64,000 nt of DNA. Origin: a bacterium. GTDB taxonomy: Bacteria > UBA9089 > CG2-30-40-21 > SBAY01. Positions 57,001 through 64,000 of the stretch are shown here, one piece after another. Below the pieces are notes generated by a model, which saw nothing but the letters and a program-made list of their open reading frames with translations, searched no databases and had not been told where the DNA came from. Within the stretch, counting starts at the first letter, position 1. The number at the start of each line of letters is the position of its first letter. The stretch is taken from positions 21,130 through 85,129 of the forward strand of contig JBFLYA010000001.1 in assembly GCA_040757115.1 (NCBI GenBank). Direction: 5' to 3'. The position numbers and the translations under genes are program-made.

Positions 57001-60000
57001 CTTGCATCTTTATCCCGAGCTACCACTGTCACACTACCATAAGGTTGGGTATCCACAGTAAAGGTTTTGGAAAATGTCCCATAAGCAGAGGTAGTAAATG
57101 TCGCTCTCACCGATAATAAACCACCAAAGGTGATTGTTCCCATAGTCCCTGTCCCAAAACCACTACCTGTTACACTTACCACACTCCCTACTGTTCCTTC
57201 TGCAGGTGTAATTACAACTAACGCCGATATAACACTAAATGTCCCCGATGACTCTCTGCTGGAAGTCATACCTCTTGCCACTATTGTTCTTAATCCATAA
57301 GGTTGGTCTTGCGTGGTAAAGATAAGACTAAATGTTCCTGAGACATTACTTGTTCCAGTTTTTATATTACTTATGTTACCAAAATTTACTTGAATTTGTT
57401 CACTTATCCCATATCCTTGCCCCAATATAGTAACAAGAGTCCCAATTGTTCCAGAAGTTGGTGTAACTTGATAAATCGATGTTTGAACATAAAATCCTAT
57501 CGTGTTTGTAGCCCCCGAGGTCATACCCCGAGCGGTAATAGTAGTCGTTGCTGGCTGCTGTAAGACAGTCAGTATAATTGAAAATGTTCCCGCACCATTT
57601 GTATTAGTAGTCCAAACATCTATGAACGAACCAAAATCTATCTTAATTTGTTCATTGGCTTTATAACCATCACCATATAAAGTTACAAGAGCACCTACTG
57701 TTCCCGTAGTTGGTGTTACATTTATATTACTAATAATAGCAAATGCAGTGCTGGTAGCTCGTGCCCCTGATTGCCCTACAATGACAATGGTAGTTGTTCC
57801 CATTGGTTGTCTATCAACTGTAAAGGTATGTGTAAAAGTCCCGTTTATAGATGTTGTCTTACTACCTCGCCAATTTGTTGTTGGTGTCCCAAAATAAATA
57901 TCAACTGTCTCACTACCTCCATAACCATTACCTGAAACAGTTATCACTGAAGTTACAGTACCAATAGTAGGTGTAACCTCAATTATATTAGCTAAAATAG
58001 TAATACTACCTGTTACTATTTGACCAGAACTCCCTTGCCCCTCAATTGAAACTGTTGTCGTTCCATAAGGTTGAGTATCTACTGTAAATGTCATACTAAA
58101 TGTCCCATTATTAGATGCTATAGTGTTATTCCTTGGTTGCACAGTTGTGCCCAACTTAATAACTACAGTTTCATTATCCCCACTATATCCATCCCCTTCT
58201 ACAGTAACAGTAGAACCAACTGTCCCTGATTTAGGAGTTAGTAATGTAATCTGAGCAGTAATCTTAAATTCTGTCAGCTTCTCCTGGAAGGAATTTGATA
58301 TGCCTTTGACTCTAACCGTCTTACTCCCATACGGCTCTAAGGGGATAGTGAAGGTGATGGTGAATGAACCCGCGTCATTACTCGTGACTACCGTAGTTAA
58401 TGTGCCAGTCGTCCCAAAGACTATATTTATCTGCTCATTGGCATCATATCCTGTTCCGTTTATCGTTACCAGTGTCCCGACAGAGCCTTGTGCCGGGCTA
58501 ACAGGGGTGATACTGGATTGAATAGCAAATGTAGTGGTAGCAGATTGCCCTGTAGCTACACTGGTTGCGGTTATTGTATGTGTCCCAAATCGCTGGGTAT
58601 CTATCGTAAAGGTAGTCGAGAATGTCCCGCCTGCAGTAGTTGTAACCAATTGAATCGTCTTTGTTTCGCCAAAATCTATTCTCACTTGCTCGGTAGGAGC
58701 ATAATGGTCTCCCGTTACCGTTACCACTAAACCAACTGACCCAGTTGTTGGAGTAACAGTAATTGCCCTTACTGTCTGGAAGGTAACTGTGGCTACATAC
58801 TGCGTAGTTGCAGTTAAAACCTGATAGAATATCTTTGAGGTATTGGTGATATATCCTGTTTTACTAACCCTCAGGGTCAATGTCCCGGTATCATCTAAAC
58901 TTGGGTCAATGGCTATCGTAGCAGTTCCACCAACGGTAGTTGATTTTGTAGTACTACCATAAACATCTGCCAGTGATGTTGTCGCGGTCATCACTTCTAC
59001 CTTTGCATCATCTACTGCATTACCAAATTCATCCGTAACCACTACCTTCAAGACAAACTTTAACCCATTCCCTTCACTGGCTAAGAAAGTAGGTAGTGTT
59101 TGTGTGCCACCAGTAGAAGTGCCAACCTGACTCCTGGTCGTGGTGACATAACCTTTCTTGGCGTATTGTGCCTGGAAACCAGTCCCTGTACCAACCGCTA
59201 TGTACCAGGAAGAGGTTGATGTCCCCCATCTTGGTCCTGCAATATAAGGTAATTGTGTGGTTGACCCTGGGATGAGTAATTTCACCGACTCGGTGCCAGT
59301 TGAAGGACCTTGTAAGGTCAAAATCGCCCCTAACTCATCCTGCACTGTATCTATTTTCACCGCATACTTCAAAGCACCATCCGGTCCCATAAATTTAGGT
59401 CGCATCTGTAAAGTCTTGCTCGCCGAAACCGAAGCAGTTGACATGGTCACAACATACCCATCCTTCCAATATTGTGCCCAAACTTCCGTCCCGGTAGCGG
59501 CAATATACCAATTCCCACTACTGAATGTTTGTGTCCCACCATCGAGATAAGTAACCTCTTGTGTTCCCGCTGATGTCCCAAACAACCTCACCGTATCCGT
59601 AGCCACAGGGGTTAAAGTGACATCCAATTCATCCTTAACATCACCTGTGGAAATCTTGAAAGCAAATTGGAGTTGTCCTCCTTTGTAGTCTATATCAGGA
59701 AACTTAGTAGAATTTCCTTTATAAGCAATTTTCGGTTGATAAAAATCATCTAGTGGGAATATCTCAGTTATTGTTCCTACATATCCATATTTATCTATCC
59801 TCAATTCAGACTGTGTCGTTACCGTAGCTGCAATATAACCAATTCCAGTACTGGTAATAGTAGCATCAAGAATAGCAAATCCAGTAGAAGAAAAGGAAGT
59901 ATTAGTTCCAGAAAGAGTCAGTGTCCCATCTAACTCATTTAAAGCACCAAGAACTTTTATCGCAAACTCCATACCTTTAATAGAAGTAGTCCCTACTTGA

Positions 60001-63000
60001 GAAATATAGGTAGTAGTTGCAGGATAGTTACCTAATTCAATTATTCTCTGCCCATCAGAAGAGGTAGTAATACTCCCTATACCAGTATTAGTCTCTGTTG
60101 CATTTACCCAACCTTTTCGGCAAATAGACAATCCTCCACCTGGACCTGCAGTATCATCCCAGTAAAAAACATTAGTTGTGGAAGTAGAAGGATTAATACC
60201 TCTAAAGGTAATTGTGCCATTTCCTCCACCTGTTTCAAGATTATCCCAGTTAAATCCTGCACTCTGCCCTAACTCATCACAAACGATTACCTTTAACCCA
60301 TAAGGTAATCCTGGGGCATCATATTTTGCCCCCAAATCTATAGCACCTGAATCATAATCCACAGTAGCCTGTGTACCTGCAGAAAGGGTAAGAGTTGCTC
60401 CTGTAGTCACAAATCCTGTTACTGTAAGATTTAATGTCCCATAAACAGTCGTTGTTGCCGCTATATATCCTATTCCACCTTGAATTGTCCATGTCCCAAT
60501 TACAAATCCTCCCGGAACAGCGGTATATCTAGCCAAATTAGCAGTATTATACGTTTGCATAATTGTACTTGTCCCACCTAATTCATCAGTGATACCTATG
60601 ACCTTGATATTAAATTCCATACCTTTAATGGTATAGGTGGTGGATGTTGGGATAGGATTAGTAGATAGAATAGTAGTGGTAGATGTCATATTGATCCAGA
60701 CTTGATTAGATGTGCCGGTAGTAATAGTCCCAAGATTAAAATGAGTTGCCGTAGCATTAACATATCCTGCCTTCTGGAGGGTAAATGTGCCTGCCCCTCC
60801 AGTATCTGCCCAGTATAAGGTAGTTCCAGTATAAGTAGCTGGGGGATTACCTCTAAATTTGGCTAATCCAAGGTTAGGATAATCAAACCCTGTTGTCCAA
60901 CCAAGTTCATTCCTAACTGTAACCTTCAATCCAAACTTCATTCGTGGTCCAATCTGATTAGCGGTAAGAAATTCTGTTGCTGTCCCAAAAACAACCGTCG
61001 TCTGGGTACTACCTGTAGGGGCAAAGGATACACTCGTATCTATGTACCCTGGTCTTTTTACTGTCAATGTTCCCCAGGTAGTAGGACTCCCAGCAATATA
61101 CCAGATATTATTTTGTAGAGTTATAGTAGCTATTCTAAAACCACCTTCTTGAGTATCAAACGAAATTCCCGTAGAGGTCATTGTCCTACCTAATTCATCT
61201 GTTACTCCTAAAACTTTGATATTAAATTCCAAACCTTTGATAGTATAAGTAGCTTTATCCTGCCCTGGAGATTGATAGATATTATTAGTTTGAATAGTAG
61301 TTGTATTACCAAAGTTAATGATGATTTGGGTTTCAGACCCTGTTTCAATATATTGCAATCCTGAATGTGTAGTGGTAGCATTTACATAGCCTGTCTTTTG
61401 AATCTGTAATTCCTTTAGTGTTCCCATCTCTGGATCTGCCCAATATAATATATTCGTGCCTGTGGATGCATCCATGGCTCTTCCATTAAACTTAGCCAGC
61501 AATAAAGTTGAACTCGCAAGTGGATTACCTAATTCATCTGCTACTATTACCTTCAAGCAAAATTTCAACGGAGGACCTAGAGAGTCCACCCCCTCCCATA
61601 ATGGACTATAAGCTACCTTACATATCCCTCCTAGAGCACCATAACCATCCTCTGGTGACATACTATCCGTTGTTGTTGCGCGTACATAACCAGGCATAAT
61701 AATGCTTAAGTAACCTGGAGTATAACTTCCTGCTATATAACCTATTCCATCTTTCACCGTTTGGGCAATAATCCCAAAGCCTGAAGAATTAAAGATAGTA
61801 TCTGTTGTCATCGTCATTGTCGCCAACAATTCATTCTTTATCCCAATTACATTTATATTAAATTGCATCCCTTTAATAGAATGTGTTCCTGTAGTAGAGA
61901 TTGACCCTGCTTTAGCACTAAAACTACCAAACTCAATAATTGTTTGTGCATTAGCAGATGTAGAAATTGTCCCTAAAGCATCATTTGTTTTCTCGGCTCG
62001 TATATATCCTATTTTTTGAATATTCAATACCCCAGATGTTGTAGTTTGAGTATCTAACCAATATAATATATTCCCTGAAGTAATTGTTGGAGTTCCCCCT
62101 CTAAAGGTAGCAGTTCCTAACTCAAGATAACTAAATCCAGTAGTACTTCCGAACTCATCTGCGACTATCACCTTTAATCGGAATTTTAATGGGTCAAATG
62201 TTATTATATTTGGCGAGTCCAAACTTAAACTAATTGCACCAGTAGCACTTTTTACATATCCTGGAACAGTAATAGTTAGAGTTCCTGTAGTCGTAGGACT
62301 TCCTGCAATATAACCTATACCATTTCTTACTGTTTGAGTAGCAATATCAAATCCTGAATCTGTCGCTGTCCCAAACAAAATACCTCCATCTACTAAAGTT
62401 ACAGTTCCATTTAATTCGTTCTTGACCAATTCTACCTTCATTGAGTATTTCAAACCACTGGTTAGTGCCGAACTACCAGCAGGAATCTCAGTTCCACCAA
62501 GAGTTTGTGTACCTTTCATAGTAACAACTGTTTGTGTTGCATTAGATAATTTCACAAGATTTAACGGCCCACCTGAAACTTGCACATACCCTGTCTTTGT
62601 CGCCCCCAATCCAACAGAGGTAACCGCCAGAACAAAATAATACTCATTTCTATTTATTCCTGCATTTGAATAAGTTGGATCATACCAATTAGCTCCCGAT
62701 TTCCTCCGAACAGTTACTTCTGTCAATGGATTTTCTATCTCATCGTATGTAAGTACCTTCAATATACACTCTAACCCTTTAATCGCATAAGTCCCAGGTG
62801 TAGAGATGGAGGCTGTTTGAATCGTCTTGGTCGCATTATCACCACCTAAATCTATCACAATCTGCCCTGATGATGTGCCGGTAATCCCACCGGCGGTAGT
62901 AATGTCTAATCCTGAATGTGTCTTGTTTGCATATACATAACCACTCTTTAAAATAGATAATGTTGCTGGTGTCCCCATCGTATCCGCCCAGTATAATGTG

Positions 63001-64000
63001 GTTGTACCAGCAGTAACTGTATAAGTACTCGGTTCCACTCCTCTAAATGTCTTTGGACTCAAATCAGTAGCTAACAATCCATTCCCCAACTCATCCCGGA
63101 CTATCACTTTCAAAGCAAACTTTATGCTCCCTAAATTTACCTCTTTCTGCACCGTATTATCATAGCCAAGCTCTACTGATGTCGTCTTGACATACCCATT
63201 TACTACTAAGGTAATCGTTCCAGAAGTCCCTGTAGCGGCAATGTATGCAAAACCATCACTATAAGTAGCAGGAGCAATCCATGTAAGATTAGTCAAGGTA
63301 AGTCTAGTAGTATTAGTCGCTGTCAAAGTTATCGTCCTCTCTAACTCATCCTTCGCACTTACCTTGAATCCAAACTTTATGCCATAAAAAGTGACATCAG
63401 TTCCCGCAGATACTGTCCCAGTAGTTGTTCCTACATAGCCTGCTACTGTTAAAGTAATCTGCCCTGTCCCTGTCGCCGCTACATACGCATAACCACTATC
63501 ATAAGTATCTGGCTCGGTCCGATTAAGTCCTGCACCTAAAGTAATAGTAGTAGTTGCCTCTCTTAGGTATATCCAATTACCTAATTCATCATAGGCAGAT
63601 ATCTTAAATCCACGACATATACCCACAAAATTTACTGGTGTCTGAGTAGTAGATGCATAATTTAATGATTCAGAAGTCGTTCCGCGATAGCCGCTTACTA
63701 CCAGAGTCATCGTTCCTGCAGTTCCTGTAGCGGCAACATACGCATAACCTGCACTATAAGTAGCTCCATCTATCCAATTAAGATTAGTCAAGCTAATAGT
63801 CGAAGTAGCCGCAGTTAAAGTAAGAGTATTACCCAACACATCCTTCGCACTGACCTTAAACCCATACTTTATCCCCACTAATGTCTTCTCTACCTGACTT
63901 AATGACCCATAGGTAAAGGTCGTCCCGGTAGCTATATACCCGGTCACCGTTACTGTCCCTTTATCTTCACCTGTCCCCGCAAAATATAATGCCCCTTCAC
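1..64000 (-). CDS. Internal part of a giant IPT/TIG-repeat surface protein (both ends beyond the window)
   Basis: One minus-strand frame (codons with lowest coordinate divisible by 3) is read from position 63998 to 3, about 21,332 codons, with no start or stop of its own in the window. Phase was checked at over 25 places and never changes, and no in-frame stop was met. The N-ward 5.2 kb encodes Ig-like modules with DELGN motifs. The remaining 58.8 kb encodes about 225 TIG-type Ig-like domains (SPTxGTVGTxVTV, GNGY/F, IxFGTT, TFTVDTQPYGTTTI). TIG domains are known in extracellular and surface proteins, so an exported, rod-like adhesin or fibre is inferred. There is no enzyme motif, transmembrane stretch or signal peptide in this part. 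Composition is Thr/Gly/Ser/Val/Ile-rich and cysteine-poor. The gene fills the window, so no neighbours or regulation can be seen. Function is inference; the continuous frame and repeat class are firm. Confidence 0.95.
1165..1484 (-). repeat. TIG unit with a long mid-domain insertion
   Basis: VTPTTGTVGRIITVCGTGYG is followed by HRDELGNGEYLEINYG and an acidic, proline-containing loop (EYGVEGIEPPYEPVRVSSE) before GTFTVAF. The HRDELGN stretch resembles the DELGN motif of the N-ward modules, probably by chance. The frame is open throughout. Confidence 0.6.
1485..1812 (-). repeat. TIG unit with a substituted N-terminal segment
   Basis: Starts ITLVSRTSEIPHFVVTDKWK then AQVGDVILITGDGYGATEM. The P-x-x-GTVG segment is replaced by a longer, charged stretch, though a VGD turn remains. 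The linker after DTQ-type strands is also long (TSEVDKWGEYWQKCIDQY). It is the fifth unit from the C-terminal marker of superrepeat 1. Confidence 0.62.
3122..3408 (-). repeat. TIG unit with an insertion inside the GTVG turn
   Basis: Where neighbours have PTSGTVGTIVTV this unit reads PTSGVVEALIVATTGEKIYS then IVTVTGNGYGATEGI. That adds roughly 15 residues (positions about 3,324-3,380, checked codon by codon). The following strands (GFGNTGTITM, GSFSMTFTV, DTQVYGTKTI) are normal. Confidence 0.68.
5803..13054 (-). repeat. Superrepeat 2 of 5: 28 TIG domains
   Basis: Opens with marker unit IWKVELSEG, ANGYPKEGLVWIGFGTT and GSASNTYKILP (5,803-6,055). The fifth unit upward is preceded by DRDNHQYSRSFRIEVNI (7,360-7,415). 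YEYEGKPINDY lies at 7,755-7,795, and the tenth unit has SGDGYSGGGEQYVWIDFG (8,560-8,700). STYAEG-type units crowd 11.0-12.2 kb. Protein and DNA of the marker unit are close to those at 13,055-13,310, so superrepeats 2 and 3 look like the most recent pair. Confidence 0.82.
7628..7912 (-). repeat. TIG unit with YEGKPIN loop
   Basis: SGDGYRANDDIWIQFG is followed by DPDYEYEGKPINDYLEAS and then GTFTVYFTVNSQAYGTTSV. This was checked codon by codon at 7,743-7,800. It is the counterpart of the YEGQPID unit in superrepeat 3. The counterparts in superrepeats 4 and 5 (about 22.25 and 27.77 kb) have unrelated loops (YYIFTGSSTN, QDMVADGRQAN). Confidence 0.72.
13055..20269 (-). repeat. Superrepeat 3 of 5: 28 TIG domains
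   Basis: Opens with marker unit IWKVELTEG, ADGYPKEGLVRIGFGTT and GFATNTYKILP (13,055-13,310). The fifth unit upward is preceded by KHKADEWFRIEVDI (14,595-14,642). The next unit but one carries WPYEGQPIDGY (15,000-15,050). The tenth has VWGDGYEGGGNSIKLW (about 15,840-15,940). Compared with the 21-domain blocks it carries about six extra STYAEG-type units (18.05-19.4 kb) and one extra NGYGSATTVRIDFG unit (20.0-20.27 kb). Confidence 0.82.
14868..15156 (-). repeat. TIG unit with YEGQPID loop
   Basis: After VTVMGDGYKVSDQIRLYFG the unit inserts NETNWPYEGQPIDGYSNAS and resumes GTFTIYFTVNSQPYGSTSV. The matching unit in superrepeat 2 (7,628-7,912) has DPDYEYEGKPINDYLEAS and GTFTVYFTVNSQ. The shared YEGxPI loop, about 7.25 kb apart, is strong evidence for block duplication. 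Confidence 0.72.
20270..25794 (-). repeat. Superrepeat 4 of 5: 21 TIG domains
   Basis: Opens with the marker unit IWFVSPKIG, TIEATGFSSSETVRIAFG and DFATNTFKILP (20,270-20,530). The fifth unit upward is preceded by LGHRSVGDDWRFWIDVQI (21,835-21,890). The tenth has VWGDGYRNYKAPNYYAS with a long insertion (22,863-23,198). A single STYAEGSFST unit (about 25,130) and a TLRGIGYKENE unit (about 25,460) close it. It resembles superrepeat 5 most closely in both length and marker sequence. Confidence 0.8.
22863..23198 (-). repeat. WGDGY-type TIG unit with long loops
   Basis: Reads SPTSGTIGTVVTVWGDGYR, then NYKAPNYYASPNRIAIHFG, then a loop YGEPGGVVEDTVQIPTANIG before the FSAIFTI strand. It is the tenth unit from the marker in superrepeat 4. 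Equivalent positions in the other superrepeats (about 2,950-3,115, 8,417-8,702, 15,655-15,940 and 28,388-28,670) also have (W/S/R)GDGY and a variable, aromatic or glycine-rich loop. Confidence 0.65.
25795..31220 (-). repeat. Superrepeat 5 of 5: 21 TIG domains
   Basis: Begins at its C-terminal edge with the marker unit IWSVSPQQG, TIKATGYSSSETVRIAFG and DPATNTFKILP. Counting units upward, the fifth is preceded by the linker GHTSEEKWKFRIEVHI (27,350-27,400). The tenth has VITIWGDGYSYYQTYPAQ (about 28,590-28,670). The last two units below the next marker are QLDSITPTEG (leucine-rich TLRGVGY variant) and QIFDPIPTSG. This order matches superrepeat 4 unit for unit, which supports descent from a block duplication. 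Confidence 0.8.
36960..37245 (-). repeat. TIG unit with a replaced first strand
   Basis: Starts HLVHLDPETKQVLSSIPEKP then EGSDILILGTGYGVTEQIKIVFG. The GTVG turn is gone and a charged, lysine/glutamate-containing loop takes its place. The closing hairpin is PEGYPVGPQTITATG instead of DTQPYGTTTI. Together with the two units at 38,020-38,578 it forms a local cluster of abnormal domains. Confidence 0.65.
38020..38290 (-). repeat. TIG unit with altered GTVG turn
   Basis: Reads IIYPTLGGIENYVGDVVEV and then RGNGYGANENVRIQFGNS. The P-x-x-GTVG segment is stretched by about four residues (IENYVGD), while the later strands are canonical. It directly follows, in protein order, the unit that lost GTVG altogether. 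Confidence 0.65.
38291..38578 (-). repeat. TIG unit that has lost the GTVG motif
   Basis: The N-terminal PTxGTVGT segment is replaced by LDADLITYGNQNYCWEGY followed by GAGISGNGFGATETI. I checked this codon by codon at 38,463-38,578. The rest (HFGTVGSITI, FGSFTVQFTI, DTQPYGTTTI) is normal. One cysteine and one tryptophan appear in the replaced stretch. The frame stays open, so this is a sequence change and not a break. Confidence 0.7.
42523..46377 (-). repeat. Homogeneous STYAEG-rich TIG segment, about 15 units
   Basis: About 15 units are unusually similar. Many contain RTIQTTSTYAEGSWTTTFTI followed by DTQPYGTTTI, with linkers such as KAHGDDQ, TAHQDDIG or KAHGSEE (for example near 45,450, 45,200, 43,660, 43,400, 43,150 and 42,900). 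Similar clusters occur at about 11.0-12.2 kb and 18.05-19.4 kb, and single copies near 25.13, 30.55 and 51.65 kb. The homogeneity suggests recent tandem amplification or gene conversion of one domain type. Confidence 0.8.
46643..46908 (-). repeat. Divergent TIG unit lacking the TFTVDTQPYG hairpin
   Basis: Keeps SPSIGTVGTNITIYYDGY, then reads FRNDDLRYDFGKKIGVYGGK, and ends SVDQQQAGTTAVVVY. The GSFTTTFT strand is absent or unrecognisable (DGESYIQPI instead) and the usual GNGY is YDGY. It is the most basic and aromatic unit I noted. Flanking units are ordinary. Confidence 0.6.
49065..49398 (-). repeat. TIG unit with a tryptophan-rich insertion
   Basis: Starts as a normal unit (SPTTGTVGTSVTVEGTGY, YIAIDFG) but then inserts about 30 residues including QGAAGASSPSWADDEWEWH and RSMSSDYNKG before returning to EVDTQPYGITSI. 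Three tryptophans and several acidic residues lie close together on a loop between strands. I checked the frame codon by codon here and it is open. A binding loop is possible. Confidence 0.65.
55645..55907 (-). repeat. Divergent TIG unit with acidic, aromatic core
   Basis: Keeps SPNYGTVGITVNVYGNG, but the usual ExVxIxFGTT strand is replaced by EYYFSQFEEESEVGQYD. The QPYG hairpin becomes TYPFGMRIIKIRG. It is acidic and tyrosine/phenylalanine-rich where neighbours are threonine-rich. It may be a ligand-specific unit or simply a decaying one. Confidence 0.6.
58770..59671 (-). repeat. Three transitional Ig-like units and junction to the TIG array
   Basis: Three units open with LQFAFKISTGDVKDELDV, LKYAVKIDTVQDELGA and LKFVLKVVVTDEFGN, about 300 nt apart. 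The first two carry a GxWYIA segment and an AQY-KKGYV or AQYWKDGYV strand. The last differs: it has DDAKVEVMTA, then GTATIAIDPSLDDTGTLTL and KTGYITN, like a classical Big_1 or carboxypeptidase-regulatory unit. A linker (YQVLTATTQYVATVTFQTV) leads directly into the first TIG domain at RAITVTP (58,749-58,769). This marks a clean change of repeat family inside the same frame. Confidence 0.75.
59672..63140 (-). repeat. Alternating A/B Ig-like modules, two-unit period near 630 nt
   Basis: Type A units open with IKGMEFNIKVIGITDELGG-like sequence (starts near 61,880, 61,250, 60,630 and 59,990). Type B units open with LKFxLKVIVADELGN-like sequence (near 63,135, 62,190, 61,570, 60,950 and 60,300). B units also carry KFRG or KFNG, an LYWADxxG motif (near 62,990, 62,050, 61,440, 60,815 and 60,170), a GYVNATxTHxG strand and a closing INFGNTTTI-like strand. 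Successive B motifs lie about 633, 626 and 621 nt apart, so the duplicating unit is an A+B pair of about 210 aa. Units near 62,737 (IKGLECILKV) and 62,413 (LKYSMKVELVKNELNG) are diverged variants. A structural spacer or surface role is inferred. Confidence 0.75.
63141..64000 (-). repeat. Three short Ig-like units, most N-terminal part visible
   Basis: Three consecutive units of about 250 nt (about 83 aa) begin with GIKYGFKVSAKDVLGN, GICRGFKISAYDELGN and GIKFGFKVSAKDELER (near 63,880, 63,635 and 63,390). Each continues through an ATYS-GYAY or similar segment, AATGT, then a TITLVVNGYV-type strand. The tail of an earlier unit runs off the window edge at 64,000, so the array continues upstream. 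The pattern (a strand, DELGN, a G-Y-x-Y-x-AATGT turn, then a VxGYV strand) suggests a beta-sandwich of the invasin/Big or carboxypeptidase-regulatory type. I cannot assign the exact family without a profile search. They are shorter and more alike than the units that follow. Confidence 0.75.

Larger units (their letters stand above)
1..58769 (-). repeat. Tandem array of about 225 IPT/TIG-type Ig-like domains
   Basis: I counted about 225 copies of the GTVG turn with its following strand, mean spacing about 261 nt (87 aa). The consensus has five landmarks: PxxGTVGTxVTV, GNGY or GNGF, (V/I)xIxFGTTxTI, GSFTTTFT(V/I), and DTQPYGTTTI followed by a short variable linker and FxIxPxI. This matches the IPT/TIG fold (Pfam PF01833 is the expected hit). 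Variation concentrates in the loop after FGTT and in the linker before FxIxP. Inserted loops give units of up to about 340 nt. If each unit is a rod segment of about 4 nm, the array would approach 0.9 micrometres when extended; this is a geometric inference only. Confidence 0.93.
46378..58769 (-). repeat. N-ward TIG segment, about 47 mixed units
   Basis: About 47 units with moderate divergence. Most keep GTVG, GNGY and QPYGTTTI. Several replace QPYG with QPATTTI or QPGTTT (near 57,550, 56,800, 55,460, 53,140 and 47,800), a shortened hairpin that recurs only occasionally elsewhere. Units with long loops or altered cores sit at 55,645-55,907, 49,065-49,398 and 46,643-46,908, and a VWGDGYYYHSG unit lies at about 50,955-51,262. 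I could not place this segment in the superrepeat register that is clear below 31 kb. Confidence 0.8.

Noticed and set aside
1-58769. CRISPR-like regular repetition
   Set aside because: The period is about 261 nt, the similarity is graded and coding, and no short identical repeats separated by unique spacers are present.
1-64000. Eukaryotic titin-like gene
   Set aside because: There is no sign of introns across 64 kb, and the TIG/Ig-like repeats with TTTI-type strands resemble bacterial surface proteins.

Overview
The whole 64 kb window lies inside one gene. On the minus strand, in the frame whose codons have their lowest + coordinate divisible by 3 (first full codon 3-5, last 63996-63998), the sequence reads as continuous protein, about 21,332 codons. 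Neither the start nor the stop is in the window. I checked the phase at more than 25 points from position 3 to 63998 using recurring motifs such as QPYGTT and GNGY. It never shifts, and I met no in-frame stop while reading the translation. My reading was by eye, so single residues may be wrong. There is no intergenic DNA and no RNA gene, mobile element, CRISPR array, promoter or terminator that I can support. All forward-strand and other-frame ORFs are shadows of this one frame.

The protein is a threonine/glycine/serine/valine-rich chain of small beta-sandwich repeats. Reading N to C (high to low coordinates) there are two zones. (1) About 58,770-64,000 holds 17 visible copies of an Ig-like or carboxypeptidase-regulatory-like module marked by DELGN-type motifs. 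They come as three short units, then alternating A and B units with a two-unit period of about 630 nt, then three transitional units. (2) About 1-58,769 holds roughly 225 tandem IPT/TIG-type Ig-like domains of about 87 aa (mean spacing about 261 nt). The core motifs are SPTxGTVGTxVTVxGNGY, IxFGTTxTI, GSFTTTFT and DTQPYGTTTI.

The TIG array has a higher-order structure. Marker units recur in fixed register in five successive superrepeats: about 78-5,802 (21 domains), 5,803-13,054 (28), 13,055-20,269 (28), 20,270-25,794 (21) and 25,795-31,220 (21). Further N-terminal, the array is more diverged (31,221-42,522), then contains a homogeneous STYAEG-rich segment (42,523-46,377), then a mixed segment (46,378-58,769). 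A few units are degenerate or carry large loop insertions.

The intronless frame and the TIG/Ig-like architecture indicate a bacterium with moderately low GC (roughly 40% by eye, not counted). Proteins of tens of thousands of residues with repeated beta domains are known from a few lineages, including Chlorobium and candidate phyla such as Omnitrophota. An Omnitrophota-like or similar uncultivated bacterium is my best guess, but nothing in the window proves taxonomy. The likely product is a secreted or cell-surface giant fibre or adhesin. Any catalytic, secretion or anchoring domains must lie outside the window.
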